From NCBI GenBank assembly GCA_965203615.1, contig OZ241900.1, forward strand, positions 3,596,001-3,660,000: a DNA stretch of 64,000 nt, written 5' to 3'. The notes under the pieces are model-generated. The model saw only the letters and a program-made list of their open reading frames with translations. It was not told where the DNA came from and did no database searches. Origin of the DNA: VXNE01 sp965203615 (GTDB lineage: Bacteria; Pseudomonadota; Gammaproteobacteria; Pseudomonadales; Azotimanducaceae). Made by a program: the position numbers and the translations under genes. How positions within the stretch are numbered: the first letter of the stretch is position 1; each line of letters starts with the position of its first letter. Below, piece by piece: positions 17,909 through 27,489 of this stretch.

Positions 17909-20900
17909 ATGGAATCATTGACACAAACGCGCGGGCGCCGTCGTGTCCGTCAGCCCGCTCTCAGGACGGGTTTGACCTTGCTGTCCGCGGCCATCATCGC
18001 TTTCGGAGGCCTGACGTACGCTCAGGAGGACGAGAGTGCGGGTGACGAGTCCGAAGTAGAGGTGGCCCAGGAAGATACCGAAGACGTTACCGAAAGCGAT
18101 TCGGATGACATGGTCGAAATGGTCGTCGTCACCGGCAGCCGCATCGCCCGGACGCCCTCGGAACAGTCGCGCAACGTCGTGGTTCTCGACGAGCAGGACA
18201 TCAAGGCCGCCGGCGAACTGACCCTGTACCGGGTACTCCGGCAACTGCCGCAGAACCTCAACTCGACCAACGCGACCCATGGTTCGAAGCTGAACGGGGG
18301 CGAGAACAAGACCGGTGCAGGCACCGTGAATCTGCGGGGCCTCGGCAGCGAGTCCACCCTGATCCTGGTCGATGGCCGCCGCGTCGGCTACAGCGGCATC
18401 CTCGGCGGCGTCACGGACATCTCCACGATTCCGCTGTCCATGGTCGAGCGGATCGAGGTCCTGCCCGACGGCGCCTCGGCGGTTTACGGGTCCGATGCCG
18501 TGGGCGGTGTCGTCAACATCATTACCCGCAAGGACTACGGTGGCGTCGAAGTCGATGTGGACTACGGCCGCCCGCACAAGAGCGGCTTCGAGGAAACCCG
18601 GGCAAGCATCGCGGGAGGCGTGGCCTGGGAGGGAGGCCGAGCGAAGCTGGCTTACGAGCGCTTTCACGATACCGGTCTCGATTCGTCGCTTCGAGACTCC
18701 GTGATTCTCAGTAACCGCCTGTTGACGACGGGACAGAAGAACACCGCGCCGGGACCGCAGGTTCGCGTCTGGACCTGGTTCTTCGATGATTCCTGCGCGG
18801 CGAACACGGCGATCCTCTGGGGACTCGATGGCAGCCTGCTCACCGGCGAGGAGTATGCCGCGCTGAGTCCCGAGGACCAGGCACGTGCGACCTGCCACAA
18901 CGACCTCACCCTGCCGCTCGGCTTTCAGCACACCGACGACCTGAATTCCATCGATGCGTTCGGTGAGCAGCGCTGGGGCGAGGAGGCGGAGGTGGGATAC
19001 AGCCTGCGCCCGGAACAGGTCAACGACGTGGTGAACCTGGGCCTGGACCAGGAGATAGCGGAATTGGGGATCACCCTGCATGCCAACCTGCGGATCGGCC
19101 GAAAGGACTCCCGTTCCGACAACGGCCTCAACCAGGTTAGCGGAACGCTGCACGCCGGCAATCCGTTCAATCCGTTCGGACGCCAGGTCAGCCTCACGGG
19201 CCTGGCGGTGAACGAGCCGCCAAGCTCGTTCGAGTCGGACACCACCGAGAGGTTCCTGAGCCTGGGTGCCGAAGGCTCACTGGGCGATTGGGACTGGCAG
19301 ATGGAGTACGGGCGGTCCAAGACGGAAACCGATACCACCCGCATCAACGTGCGGGATGCATCGTACGGGCTGGGTATAAACAGCGACGGCGTCAGCGAAT
19401 CCGTCATCCGTCGCCAGGGCGGAATCGACCAGGCCGCCTGCGAGGCGTTGCGCATTGAAGTCGGCGGGACGCGAATCACCTATTCGAGTTTCTTCGGCGG
19501 CAACTGCACGGTCTGGGGCGCGCCGCCGGAGCCGATCAACCCGTTCGGCGACATCAGCCCATGGATCATTCCCGATGTGGATGCCGGATCGCTGAACCAG
19601 CAGAATCGGTTTGAAGCCGAGATTCGGGGCTCGCTGTTCGAGATGCCGGCCGGTTCGGTCGGTGCGGTGGCGGGCTACGGTTTCCGCACCGATGTGCTCG
19701 ATTCGTTCTCCGAGTTCAGCACCGGGTTCTTCCTGGGGAGCAGTTCTCCCACGGCGAGTGCGACGTTCAACACTCAGGTGGCCCGCGACAGCCATGCCTT
19801 TTTCACGGAAGCGCTGGTCCCGCTGTATGCGGCTGGCAGCCAGCGACTCAACCTGATCGTGGCCGGTAGATTCGACTCCTACTCCAACGTGGACGTGGAG
19901 TACGGGCAGACGGCCACCGATTCGGGCGGGATTCTCAATGCGGCGGATCCCGGCGGCGAGTTCACCTGGCGGGCCGGCCTCGTCTATCAGCCTGCGGACG
20001 ACCTTCGGCTGAAGACTGACCTTTCTACCTCGTTCGTCGCCCCGCAGTTGAACCAGTTGCTATCCAAGGTGGAGAGGGTGGATACGGCCTGTCTCTGGCA
20101 CTACGTCGAAGGTTCCGGCGGTGCCATCACGCAACTGTGCGACGGCGTGGTCGAGAACCGGGGCGGCAACGACGAGCTCTTGCCTGAAACCGCCGAGACT
20201 CTCACGTTTTCGATGGAGTACTCGCCGACTTACCTGTCTGGCCTGTTCCTGAGGGCCGGTTGGAGCGCGACCGATTTCAAGGACCGCATCATCAAGCTGA
20301 GGGTACCGATCGTCGATCTGAACGACCTGCCCTCAACAGTGACTCAAGCGGAGGGCACCTACATCGTGGACAACCGATGGATCAATACTTCGGCGATCAA
20401 CCGCAATGGCGTGGACCTGGAGGCGCGCTATGACTGGCAGGCGGGTGACAACGAATTCGAACTCACCCTGCGCCGTTCGTATACGAACACGTTCGATGTC
20501 GAGCAGGACGCGGCGACGGGCATCGTCCATGACCTCGTGGGCGAGCGGGACGACAGCGGTCCGGAAGACGCGAGCCTGAGCCCTGTGCCGAAGCACAAGA
20601 CCAGCATGCAGTGGACGTGGTCTCGGGGCGGCATATTCCTCGCCCTGGACATGCAGGCCGCGGAACCGACGACCATCATCAACTCGACAACGAGAGAGTA
20701 CGTGACGGTCCCGGCGACAAACTACGACATGGTATTGAGCTACGACTTCGATCAGGGGGGACTCTTCGGGCCTTCCGTGTGGACATCGGGCCTGAGCGCG
20801 ACGCTGACCGTCAACAACATCACCGACGACTTTGCCACCAATACCAATGTCAACCCCGAAACGGGCGAGAGGGAGACCTACCTGGTGAACCCCATCTACG

Positions 20901-20950
20901 AATGGACCCAGGGACGCTCCTATAGGCTGTCGCTCCGCAAGTCGTTCTGA
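17909..20950 (+). CDS. TonB-dependent outer-membrane receptor 2
   Basis: 1013 residues, paralogous to receptor 1: signal segment (LTLLSAAIIAFGGLTYA), acidic linker, TonB-box-like EMVVVTGSRIAR, plug (NLRGLGSESTLILVDGRR, GASAVYGSDAVGGVVNII) and a barrel ending in a terminal Phe (RLSLRKSF), the outer-membrane assembly signal. Six cysteines lie in long presumed extracellular loops (SCAAN, TCHND, ACEAL, NCTVW, ACLWH, LCDGV), an even number compatible with three disulfides. ATG 17909 follows GAGGGA. It is divergent from FG-GAP copy 1 and directly upstream of FG-GAP copy 2. Confidence 0.93.
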   Translation: MESLTQTRGRRRVRQPALRTGLTLLSAAIIAFGGLTYAQEDESAGDESEVEVAQEDTEDVTESDSDDMVEMVVVTGSRIARTPSEQSRNVVVLDEQDIKAAGELTLYRVLRQLPQNLNSTNATHGSKLNGGENKTGAGTVNLRGLGSESTLILVDGRRVGYSGILGGVTDISTIPLSMVERIEVLPDGASAVYGSDAVGGVVNIITRKDYGGVEVDVDYGRPHKSGFEETRASIAGGVAWEGGRAKLAYERFHDTGLDSSLRDSVILSNRLLTTGQKNTAPGPQVRVWTWFFDDSCAANTAILWGLDGSLLTGEEYAALSPEDQARATCHNDLTLPLGFQHTDDLNSIDAFGEQRWGEEAEVGYSLRPEQVNDVVNLGLDQEIAELGITLHANLRIGRKDSRSDNGLNQVSGTLHAGNPFNPFGRQVSLTGLAVNEPPSSFESDTTERFLSLGAEGSLGDWDWQMEYGRSKTETDTTRINVRDASYGLGINSDGVSESVIRRQGGIDQAACEALRIEVGGTRITYSSFFGGNCTVWGAPPEPINPFGDISPWIIPDVDAGSLNQQNRFEAEIRGSLFEMPAGSVGAVAGYGFRTDVLDSFSEFSTGFFLGSSSPTASATFNTQVARDSHAFFTEALVPLYAAGSQRLNLIVAGRFDSYSNVDVEYGQTATDSGGILNAADPGGEFTWRAGLVYQPADDLRLKTDLSTSFVAPQLNQLLSKVERVDTACLWHYVEGSGGAITQLCDGVVENRGGNDELLPETAETLTFSMEYSPTYLSGLFLRAGWSATDFKDRIIKLRVPIVDLNDLPSTVTQAEGTYIVDNRWINTSAINRNGVDLEARYDWQAGDNEFELTLRRSYTNTFDVEQDAATGIVHDLVGERDDSGPEDASLSPVPKHKTSMQWTWSRGGIFLALDMQAAEPTTIINSTTREYVTVPATNYDMVLSYDFDQGGLFGPSVWTSGLSATLTVNNITDDFATNTNVNPETGERETYLVNPIYEWTQGRSYRLSLRKSF

Positions 20951-20972
20951 GTATCCAGCCTGATGGATAGAC

Positions 20973-21007
20973 CCGGCGCCGCAACCATTCCCGGTTAGCG
21001 GCGCCGG
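20973..21007 (+). other. 10-bp perfect hairpin between receptor 2 and FG-GAP copy 2
   Basis: CCGGCGCCGC (20973-20982) and GCGGCGCCGG (20998-21007) form a perfect 10-bp stem with a 15-base loop. It starts 23 bases after the receptor stop. No T-run follows, so it looks like an attenuating or 3'-end-protecting hairpin inside the operon. It occupies the same relative position as the hairpins after receptor 1. Confidence 0.5.
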
Positions 21008-21099
21008 ATCACAGCCGACGTCTTCGTTCGGTGCCGCCATAGGACACGTTGAGTGCGGCCGCGCAGATTGCGGCGCGGCTTTCGCGTGCCACGAGGAAC

Positions 21100-22800
21100 A
21101 TGCGCAAGATCGTCGTGACGCTTGGATTGCTCGTGACTGCCGCGTGTGGCGGCGGTGGCTCGGGTCCTGCTCCGCCTGCACCTCCGCCACCGGCGCCGCC
21201 CCCACCACCGGCACCCCCACCGGCTTCGGTCGATATTCGGTTCGCCGATGTAACCTTCGAGTCGGGCATCAGCTACGTGCATGGCTACCTGGAGCCCACG
21301 CCGGGCTCGGAGCCCGAGGAGTTCGGCGGAGGCGCGGCCAGCGGCGACTACGATGGGGACGGGTGGATCGACCTCTTCGTTCTGCGGGGGGACATCGGGG
21401 CGAACCAGCTCTATCGAAACCTCGGCGGCAACGTATTCGAGGAAGTCGGCGAGGCGGCGGGCGTGGCCTACACGAAGTCTCCCGGCAGGAACTACCGGCA
21501 TAGCGGGCCGGCGTTCGCCGATGTCGACGGCGACGGCGACCTCGACCTGTTCGTCGGCGGGATCGAATACGATCCGAGCTTCCTGTTCCTCAACGAAGGC
21601 GACGGCACGTTCGTGGATGCGACCGCGGGATCCGGAATCGATACCGTCTTCTCGAGGTACACGCTCTCGGCGGCGTTCGGCGATTACGACCTCGACGGCG
21701 ACCTCGACCTGTTCCTCACGCACTGGGGAACGCCGCGGGCAGTGGGCGAGCGCGTCAATACCGAACACCTCTGGCGAAACGACACGGTGGACGGCGAGGT
21801 CCGCTTCACCGATGTCAGCCTGGCGGCGGGAATCTCGCCGAGCATCATCTCGCCGGACCCCGTCGAGTCGTTCGGCGGGGCGGGATTCGACTACACCTTC
21901 TCGCCCACGTTCGCGCGCATCGACGACGACCGATTTCCCGACCTGATGATCACCGGGGACTTTCGGACCTCGATGTTCTATCTCAACAACGGCGACGGCA
22001 CCTTCCGCAACGCCACCGACCCGACCGTGATCGTGGATCGCAACGGCATGGGCTCGGCCGTGGCGGACTACGACGCCGACGGCGACCTCGACTGGTTCGT
22101 CACCTCCATCTGGAGCCGACCCGTTGAGGGGGCCGAGCAGATCTTCAAGCTGGGCAACCGCCTCTACAACAACGTGGGTGGCGAGTTCGTGGATGTCACC
22201 GAGGCGGCCGACGTCCATGACGGCGGCTGGGGATGGGCCGCCTGCTTCGCCGACTTCGACAACGACACGGACCTCGACATCTACCATACGAACGGCTGGA
22301 TCGAACCGTTCGCGCCCGACCACTTCGACACGGATACAAGCCGGCTGTTCGTGGCGGCGGGCGACGGCACGTTCAGCGAGGCGGCCGAAACCGCGGGAGT
22401 CGATGATCGGGAACGGGGCTATGCGGCGGTCTGCGCGGACTTCGACAACGACGGCGACGTGGATGTCTTCCAGGCGCACCGCGGGGAGGACAACGCCGCG
22501 ACCCTGTGGCGCAACGACACGACCGGACACCGCCACCTAAGGGTGCGCCTAGTCGGTACTTCGCCGAATACCGAAGCGGCGGGCGCCCGAATCCGGGTAA
22601 CCGTCGGGGAGAATGAGTTTCTGCGCGAGATCGTCATCGGCAGCAACTACACGTCGCAGAACCCGACGCTGCAGGTGTTCGGCCTGGGCAACGCTTCCCT
22701 TGTCGATCGGCTCGTGGTCGAATGGCCCGACGGCCGCAGGACCACGCGGACGCAGATCGAGGCGGATCAAACGCTGGTCCTCGAGCATCCCGACTTGTGA
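21100..22800 (+). CDS. FG-GAP/VCBS-repeat lipoprotein with ASPIC/UnbV domain, copy 2
   Basis: 566 residues from ATG 21100, which has GAGGA just upstream and gives a lipoprotein signal (MRKIVVTLGLLVTAAC). A Pro-rich linker follows the lipidated Cys. The repeats and C-terminal ASPIC/UnbV domain match copy 1 blade for blade (GDYDGDGWIDLF, DVDGDGDLDLF, DYDLDGDLDLF, DFDNDTDLDIY, DFDNDGDVDVF; GSNYTSQNPTLQVFGLG). It lies 149 bases after receptor 2 and 17 bases before thioredoxin 2, so the three form one transcription unit. It is probably surface- or outer-membrane-anchored. The function is inferred only from context. Confidence 0.9.
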   Translation: MRKIVVTLGLLVTAACGGGGSGPAPPAPPPPAPPPPPAPPPASVDIRFADVTFESGISYVHGYLEPTPGSEPEEFGGGAASGDYDGDGWIDLFVLRGDIGANQLYRNLGGNVFEEVGEAAGVAYTKSPGRNYRHSGPAFADVDGDGDLDLFVGGIEYDPSFLFLNEGDGTFVDATAGSGIDTVFSRYTLSAAFGDYDLDGDLDLFLTHWGTPRAVGERVNTEHLWRNDTVDGEVRFTDVSLAAGISPSIISPDPVESFGGAGFDYTFSPTFARIDDDRFPDLMITGDFRTSMFYLNNGDGTFRNATDPTVIVDRNGMGSAVADYDADGDLDWFVTSIWSRPVEGAEQIFKLGNRLYNNVGGEFVDVTEAADVHDGGWGWAACFADFDNDTDLDIYHTNGWIEPFAPDHFDTDTSRLFVAAGDGTFSEAAETAGVDDRERGYAAVCADFDNDGDVDVFQAHRGEDNAATLWRNDTTGHRHLRVRLVGTSPNTEAAGARIRVTVGENEFLREIVIGSNYTSQNPTLQVFGLGNASLVDRLVVEWPDGRRTTRTQIEADQTLVLEHPDL

Positions 22801-22817
22801 ATTGAGGGACTGAAAAC

Positions 22818-24026
22818 ATGGCATCTTCGTTCTATCCGCCAAAGGGGACACGTTTCCCCGCAGCGCTCGTGACCGGATTCACTCGAGTCGGTCGAACAGT
22901 GCTCCCGCTGCTGGTCGCGGCAAGCGCCAGCGCTGGTCACTACACGATCATCGGCGACCTTGGCGATGTCGTTCAGGAAGGAGAGGCCGTGCTCACCCGC
23001 TCCACCGCCGTGCTCGGATCGAGCACCGAAGTGGCTCGCGCGCCCATCGTCGACGGACAGTTCCAGCTTGCCGGGGAGGTTGTCGACATGGGGCGCGTGT
23101 CGCTTTCCGCCAAGGACCCGGAGGGCAACACCAGGGGCACCGTGCAGTTCATCCTGGAACCCGGCGAGATCCGCATCGGCCACGGGGGTCGCGTAACCGG
23201 ACTGGTGGTTGACGGGGGTGCCTACACCCAGCGGGTCGTCTCGGTCTGGAGCGACGCGGAGGAGTACCGGCGCGTGCGAGAGGACTACTCGAAAGTGATG
23301 CAGGCGAAGGCGGAACTGGAGGAAGGGCCCGAACGCGACGAGTTGATGAGCGAGGCCGTACGACTCTACAACGAGCTGACCGGCTTTCGGCGAGACGCGT
23401 TGCGCGCGATCGCCCTGTCGGACGAGGACCCGCTGGCCAGCCTGTTTGCCATCGAAATGGGAGGACTGAGCGGAACCGAGGCGCTCGGCCGCCTCGATCA
23501 ACTGCAGGCGATGGCCGAACTGCCGGCTACCGCCGATGACCTGAGATCCCGAATCCAGACCGGTGTCCGCATGCGGGAGACGGCCAAGGCCGTGCAGGTG
23601 GGCGACAAGGTCAAGGGATTCTCGGCGCCCGGTCTTGACGGAGAGACATACGTGCTCGATGACTCGCTCGCCGAGAACAAGGTGTTGCTCATCGAGTTCT
23701 GGGCTTCCTGGTGCGGTCCGTGCCGGGCCGAGGTGCCCAACCTCAAGGCGGCATTGGAGCAGTACGGCGACCGCGGCTTCGACATATTCGCCTTCTCCCT
23801 CGACGACAACCGCGAGGATTGGGAAGAAGCCTCCGTCGAGGACGGCATCACCTGGACAAACACCTGCGACTTCAAGGCTTACGACGGCCCGGTGCCGGGC
23901 AAGTTCGGCGTCCTCGCGATACCCATGAACATCCTCGTCGACGGCGACGGCGTGATCATCGAGAAATACATCCGCGGCGAGCGCCTGCTGGAGAGGCTGG
24001 GCGAACTGCTTCCCGACGAAGCCTGA
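22818..24026 (+). CDS. exported TlpA-like thioredoxin protein 2
   Basis: 402 residues: N-terminal signal segment (TVLPLLVAASASA), a beta-rich domain (GDLGDVVQEGEAVLTRS onward), a helical linker rich in Glu/Arg, and a redoxin domain with W298-C299-G-P-C302 and the cis-Pro loop AIPMN. Architecture matches thioredoxin 1 although the sequences have diverged widely. ATG 22818 follows GAGGGACT. It is the third gene of module 2 and probably acts on cysteines of the receptor, its ligand or the lipoprotein, drawing electrons from the DsbD homologue downstream. Confidence 0.86.
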   Translation: MASSFYPPKGTRFPAALVTGFTRVGRTVLPLLVAASASAGHYTIIGDLGDVVQEGEAVLTRSTAVLGSSTEVARAPIVDGQFQLAGEVVDMGRVSLSAKDPEGNTRGTVQFILEPGEIRIGHGGRVTGLVVDGGAYTQRVVSVWSDAEEYRRVREDYSKVMQAKAELEEGPERDELMSEAVRLYNELTGFRRDALRAIALSDEDPLASLFAIEMGGLSGTEALGRLDQLQAMAELPATADDLRSRIQTGVRMRETAKAVQVGDKVKGFSAPGLDGETYVLDDSLAENKVLLIEFWASWCGPCRAEVPNLKAALEQYGDRGFDIFAFSLDDNREDWEEASVEDGITWTNTCDFKAYDGPVPGKFGVLAIPMNILVDGDGVIIEKYIRGERLLERLGELLPDEA

Positions 24027-24213
24027 ACCACGCCTCGTCGCGGAACACGCCGCACGCGTCTGAGACCTGCCTTGGCGACTTGGCACCACCGTTGCCGCGC
24101 GACGCCGAATAGGATCATGGGAACCTGTCGTGTGTATCATGGTCGGTAGTTTCATCCATGGCGAACGGTCCCGGAGAATCCGGCCACGCTCGCACAACCG
24201 GGGGTTAGCTTCC

Positions 24214-27200
24214 GTGAACTTCACGACCGTGTGCAACAACCTGCGGAGACCGTCCGCGTGGGTCATCGCTGTCCTTGTCTTCGGCGCTTTTTCGCTCGTC
24301 GGGTCGGCGGTTGCCGAACCGGTACGGACCAACTATTCCAGCGTGGAGCTGGTTGCGGAACAGGCCTCGATGCCGGTCGACGGCGGAACGGTGACCCTCG
24401 GGCTTCGTCTCGAACCCGATCCGACGTGGCACGCCTACTGGATCAATCCGGGCGACGCCGGGCTGGCCGCGACCATGCGCTGGAGCCTGCCGGACGGGTT
24501 CTCGGCGTCCGAGCTGCAGTTCCCGGCGCCGCACGTCATTCCCTTCGTGGACATGATCACCTATGGGTTCGACGAGCCGATCCTGCTCCTCGCCAACATC
24601 ACGGTTCCCGCCGGACAGCGGGGCGACAACGTGGATATCCAGGGGCAGGCGCGTTGGGTTGTCTGCGACGACGAGCTATGTGTTCCGGAAAGTGCTTCGC
24701 TTTCGCTGACGCTGCCGTTCGGCGACGGAGACCCAGATCCGCGCCACGCCGATGCGTTTGCTGACGCACGCTCGAAGATTCCCAGTGTTGTCGACTGGCC
24801 CGCGCAATTCGAAGTGGATGGCGAATCCGTTCGGGTCTCGGTGAAGACGCCCGATGCAATCGGCGAGATGCGCGATCCCTACCTGTTCGTCGAGCCCCGG
24901 CGCGTCGTCAAGTACGTAAATCAATCGGCGTCGTTCGCTCCGGGAGGCATCCTGGTCTCCATGGAAGCGGGCCGCAAGGCGGCGGAAACCACGGACTTCC
25001 CGGCGGTCCTGCGCTACTCGGACAGCGCTGGGGGCGAGCAGGCCGTTCAGATAGACGTCCAGGGGGCAACCGATGCCATCCCGCCCACTGCTGCCGGCGA
25101 CTCGTCGTTGTTTTCGGAAGCCGCCCTGAACGACATGCCGCTTGCCCTGGCGTTGCTGTTCGCCTTTGTCGGCGGGCTGATACTGAACCTGATGCCGTGC
25201 GTCTTTCCCATCCTCAGCATGAAGGCGTTGAGCCTGGTGAGGATGGGGCACACGGCCCGGCAGGAAGCGCAGCAGAGCGGCCTCTTGTACACGGCAGGAA
25301 TTCTCGTCGCGTTCGCCGTGGCGGGCGTCACGCTGGTGGCCCTGCGAGAGGCGGGGCAAGCCGTCGGCTGGGGCATCCAGATGCAGTATCCGCTCGTGAA
25401 CCTGGGGCTGGCGTTGCTGATGGTGGCCATAGCCCTGAACCTACTCGGCGTTTTCGAATTCGGCGTGCGGGCGGCCGGCATCGGACAGTCCCTCACGGCC
25501 GGCAGCGAACGCAAGGCGGCGTTCTTCACCGGGTTGCTGGCGGTTGTCGTCGCCACGCCCTGCACCGCGCCGTACATGGCGGGTGCGCTGGGCTATGCGC
25601 TGGTGCAGCCGGCGCCGGTCACCCTCGGGGTATTCCTGGCCCTGGGTGTCGGGCTCGCGTTCCCCTACCTCCTGGTCAGTTTCGTTCCGTCCCTGGGCGC
25701 CATCATGCCGAAACCCGGCCCCTGGATGGCGACGTTCAAGAGCATCCTGGCGTTTCCGATGCTCGGTTTCACCGTCTGGCTTTTCTGGATCCTGGGCAAG
25801 CAACTCGGCGCGAGTTCCATGGCAGTGGGACTCCTCGCGGCGGTCTTTCTCGGCTTCTCGCTGTGGGCCTACGGGCGCGTGTTCGCGAGCGCGCACCCCT
25901 GGCCATGGCGGGGTGTGGCCGCGGTGGGACTCGTGGCGATGCTCGTCGCCGGCGCCAAGGTCGAGGACTACCGGATGGATCCTGCGGCGGGCGCGGACGA
26001 CTATGTCGGCACGCTGGGTGAACTGGAAGTGGAACGGTTCACGCCGGACAGAGTTACCGGCTACGTGGAGTCCGGTGAGCCGGTTTTCGTCTATTTCACG
26101 GCTGACTGGTGTATCAACTGCAAGGTCAACGAGCGGGTGGCGCTTGCATCCAGCGAGGTCGGCGCGGCCTTTCGCGACCGCGGCATCAAGGTCCTCGAGG
26201 GCGACTGGACCAACCAGGACCCGGTGATCACCGAGTGGCTCGGCCGCTACGGCCGGGTTGGCGTTCCGCTATACCTGTACTTCCCCGAAGGCGCAGCGCT
26301 CGCCGACGCTGCGGTCCTGCCCCAGATACTGCTTCCCGATGTCGTCATCGCCGCGATAGCCGAGGCCGAAGGCGGGGTGATCGCCGACGCGGAACCCGAC
26401 TGGTCCGTGGTCCAGGCGTACATCGATGTCGATGAAGCGTGGCACGCCCTCGACGACGAGATCAGGGACTCGGATGCCTCGCTGGAGGAGAAGAACAAGC
26501 GCCGGGAGACCGAGCGGGGAGAGCATCCGGACATCAGCAATGCCGTTGCCGCCGCCAGCGCCATCCTGGACCTGGAGGGCGCACACGAAAAGACGCAGGA
26601 CGCCGCCGTATTCATGGTGGAACACCCCATGGGGTTGGTGCCCGACGCGGTCCAGCACGTGTCGCGCGGGGCACTGGTCATGGACGAGCACTTCCCCGGC
26701 TACGACGAGTGGCCGAAGCTGCTCTACATGCTCGATTTCTACACCCAACCGGGGAAGCACCCGGACGTCGAGGCGGTCTTCGAACGGCGGTCCGAGTCCG
26801 CGGCGGACGCCGTCACGCGGGCCACCGCCCGGTATTACCGGGCCTTCCGCAATCTGCGACTTGCGAACGAGGTTTCCACTCCGCCGGAAGAACGCGAGCG
26901 TTATCGTGAACATGCGCTCGCCGCCGCCGAAGGATTGAGCGCCGGGGTGGAGGAGGAGGAACTCGTGAAGCGCCGCCGGTTCGACGACGACGGTACGCCC
27001 ATCCCCTTCCAGACCCTGGCCGAAGCCGAGCGGGACCTGCTCTACAACCTCAACCACCTCACCGTCGGCAGGAAGCTCCCGAACGTTGCCGCCACGCGAC
27101 TCGATGGCGTCGAGGAGGACTTCTCGACATTCCGGAACCAGGCGGTTCTCATCGATTTCTGGGCCACCTGGTGCGGCCCGTGCAAGGCGGCGCTACCGAA

Positions 27201-27483
27201 GCTCCGGGAACTGGATGAGGAGTTGCCGGCGGACAGTTTCGAGATACTCTCGATCAGCGTCGACGAGGAAGTCGACACGGTCACGGAGTTTCAGGCGGAA
27301 GAGCCGATGCCCTGGGCCAACTGGCACATCGGTCCGCGGCACGACATCCTCCAGACGTGGGCAGTGCGTGGCTATCCCACCTACGTGCTCGTCGACGCCT
27401 CGGGCAACATCGCCGCTCGCCAGCACGAGCTGAGCGAAGAACTCGTTGCCTTGATCCGCAGTACCGCGCAGAAGGGAACCTGA
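24214..27483 (+). CDS. DsbD-type thiol:disulfide interchange protein with extra C-terminal redoxin domain
   Basis: 1089 residues from GTG 24214, chosen because it places a normal signal peptide (AWVIAVLVFGAFSLVGSAVA) at the N terminus with GGGGG nine bases upstream; GTG 24130 and ATG 24139 would add an Arg-rich stub. Order of parts: a DsbD/ScsB-like periplasmic N domain (about 35-300); a polytopic domain carrying the electron-relay cysteines C329 (LMPCVFP) and C450 (ATPCTAP); a thioredoxin domain with C633-I-N-C636; about 250 residues of helical, TPR-like sequence; and a second redoxin domain with C987-G-P-C990. Standard DsbD ends after the first thioredoxin domain. It should pass cytoplasmic thioredoxin electrons to periplasmic thiols. 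Confidence 0.9.
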   Translation: MNFTTVCNNLRRPSAWVIAVLVFGAFSLVGSAVAEPVRTNYSSVELVAEQASMPVDGGTVTLGLRLEPDPTWHAYWINPGDAGLAATMRWSLPDGFSASELQFPAPHVIPFVDMITYGFDEPILLLANITVPAGQRGDNVDIQGQARWVVCDDELCVPESASLSLTLPFGDGDPDPRHADAFADARSKIPSVVDWPAQFEVDGESVRVSVKTPDAIGEMRDPYLFVEPRRVVKYVNQSASFAPGGILVSMEAGRKAAETTDFPAVLRYSDSAGGEQAVQIDVQGATDAIPPTAAGDSSLFSEAALNDMPLALALLFAFVGGLILNLMPCVFPILSMKALSLVRMGHTARQEAQQSGLLYTAGILVAFAVAGVTLVALREAGQAVGWGIQMQYPLVNLGLALLMVAIALNLLGVFEFGVRAAGIGQSLTAGSERKAAFFTGLLAVVVATPCTAPYMAGALGYALVQPAPVTLGVFLALGVGLAFPYLLVSFVPSLGAIMPKPGPWMATFKSILAFPMLGFTVWLFWILGKQLGASSMAVGLLAAVFLGFSLWAYGRVFASAHPWPWRGVAAVGLVAMLVAGAKVEDYRMDPAAGADDYVGTLGELEVERFTPDRVTGYVESGEPVFVYFTADWCINCKVNERVALASSEVGAAFRDRGIKVLEGDWTNQDPVITEWLGRYGRVGVPLYLYFPEGAALADAAVLPQILLPDVVIAAIAEAEGGVIADAEPDWSVVQAYIDVDEAWHALDDEIRDSDASLEEKNKRRETERGEHPDISNAVAAASAILDLEGAHEKTQDAAVFMVEHPMGLVPDAVQHVSRGALVMDEHFPGYDEWPKLLYMLDFYTQPGKHPDVEAVFERRSESAADAVTRATARYYRAFRNLRLANEVSTPPEERERYREHALAAAEGLSAGVEEEELVKRRRFDDDGTPIPFQTLAEAERDLLYNLNHLTVGRKLPNVAATRLDGVEEDFSTFRNQAVLIDFWATWCGPCKAALPKLRELDEELPADSFEILSISVDEEVDTVTEFQAEEPMPWANWHIGPRHDILQTWAVRGYPTYVLVDASGNIAARQHELSEELVALIRSTAQKGT

Positions 27484-27489
27484 GGAACC

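Noticed and set aside
20995..22536. Long minus-strand frame opposite FG-GAP copy 2
   Set aside because: The Val/Glu/Arg-rich translation is the reverse shadow of the repeated Asp/Gly codons of the propeller.
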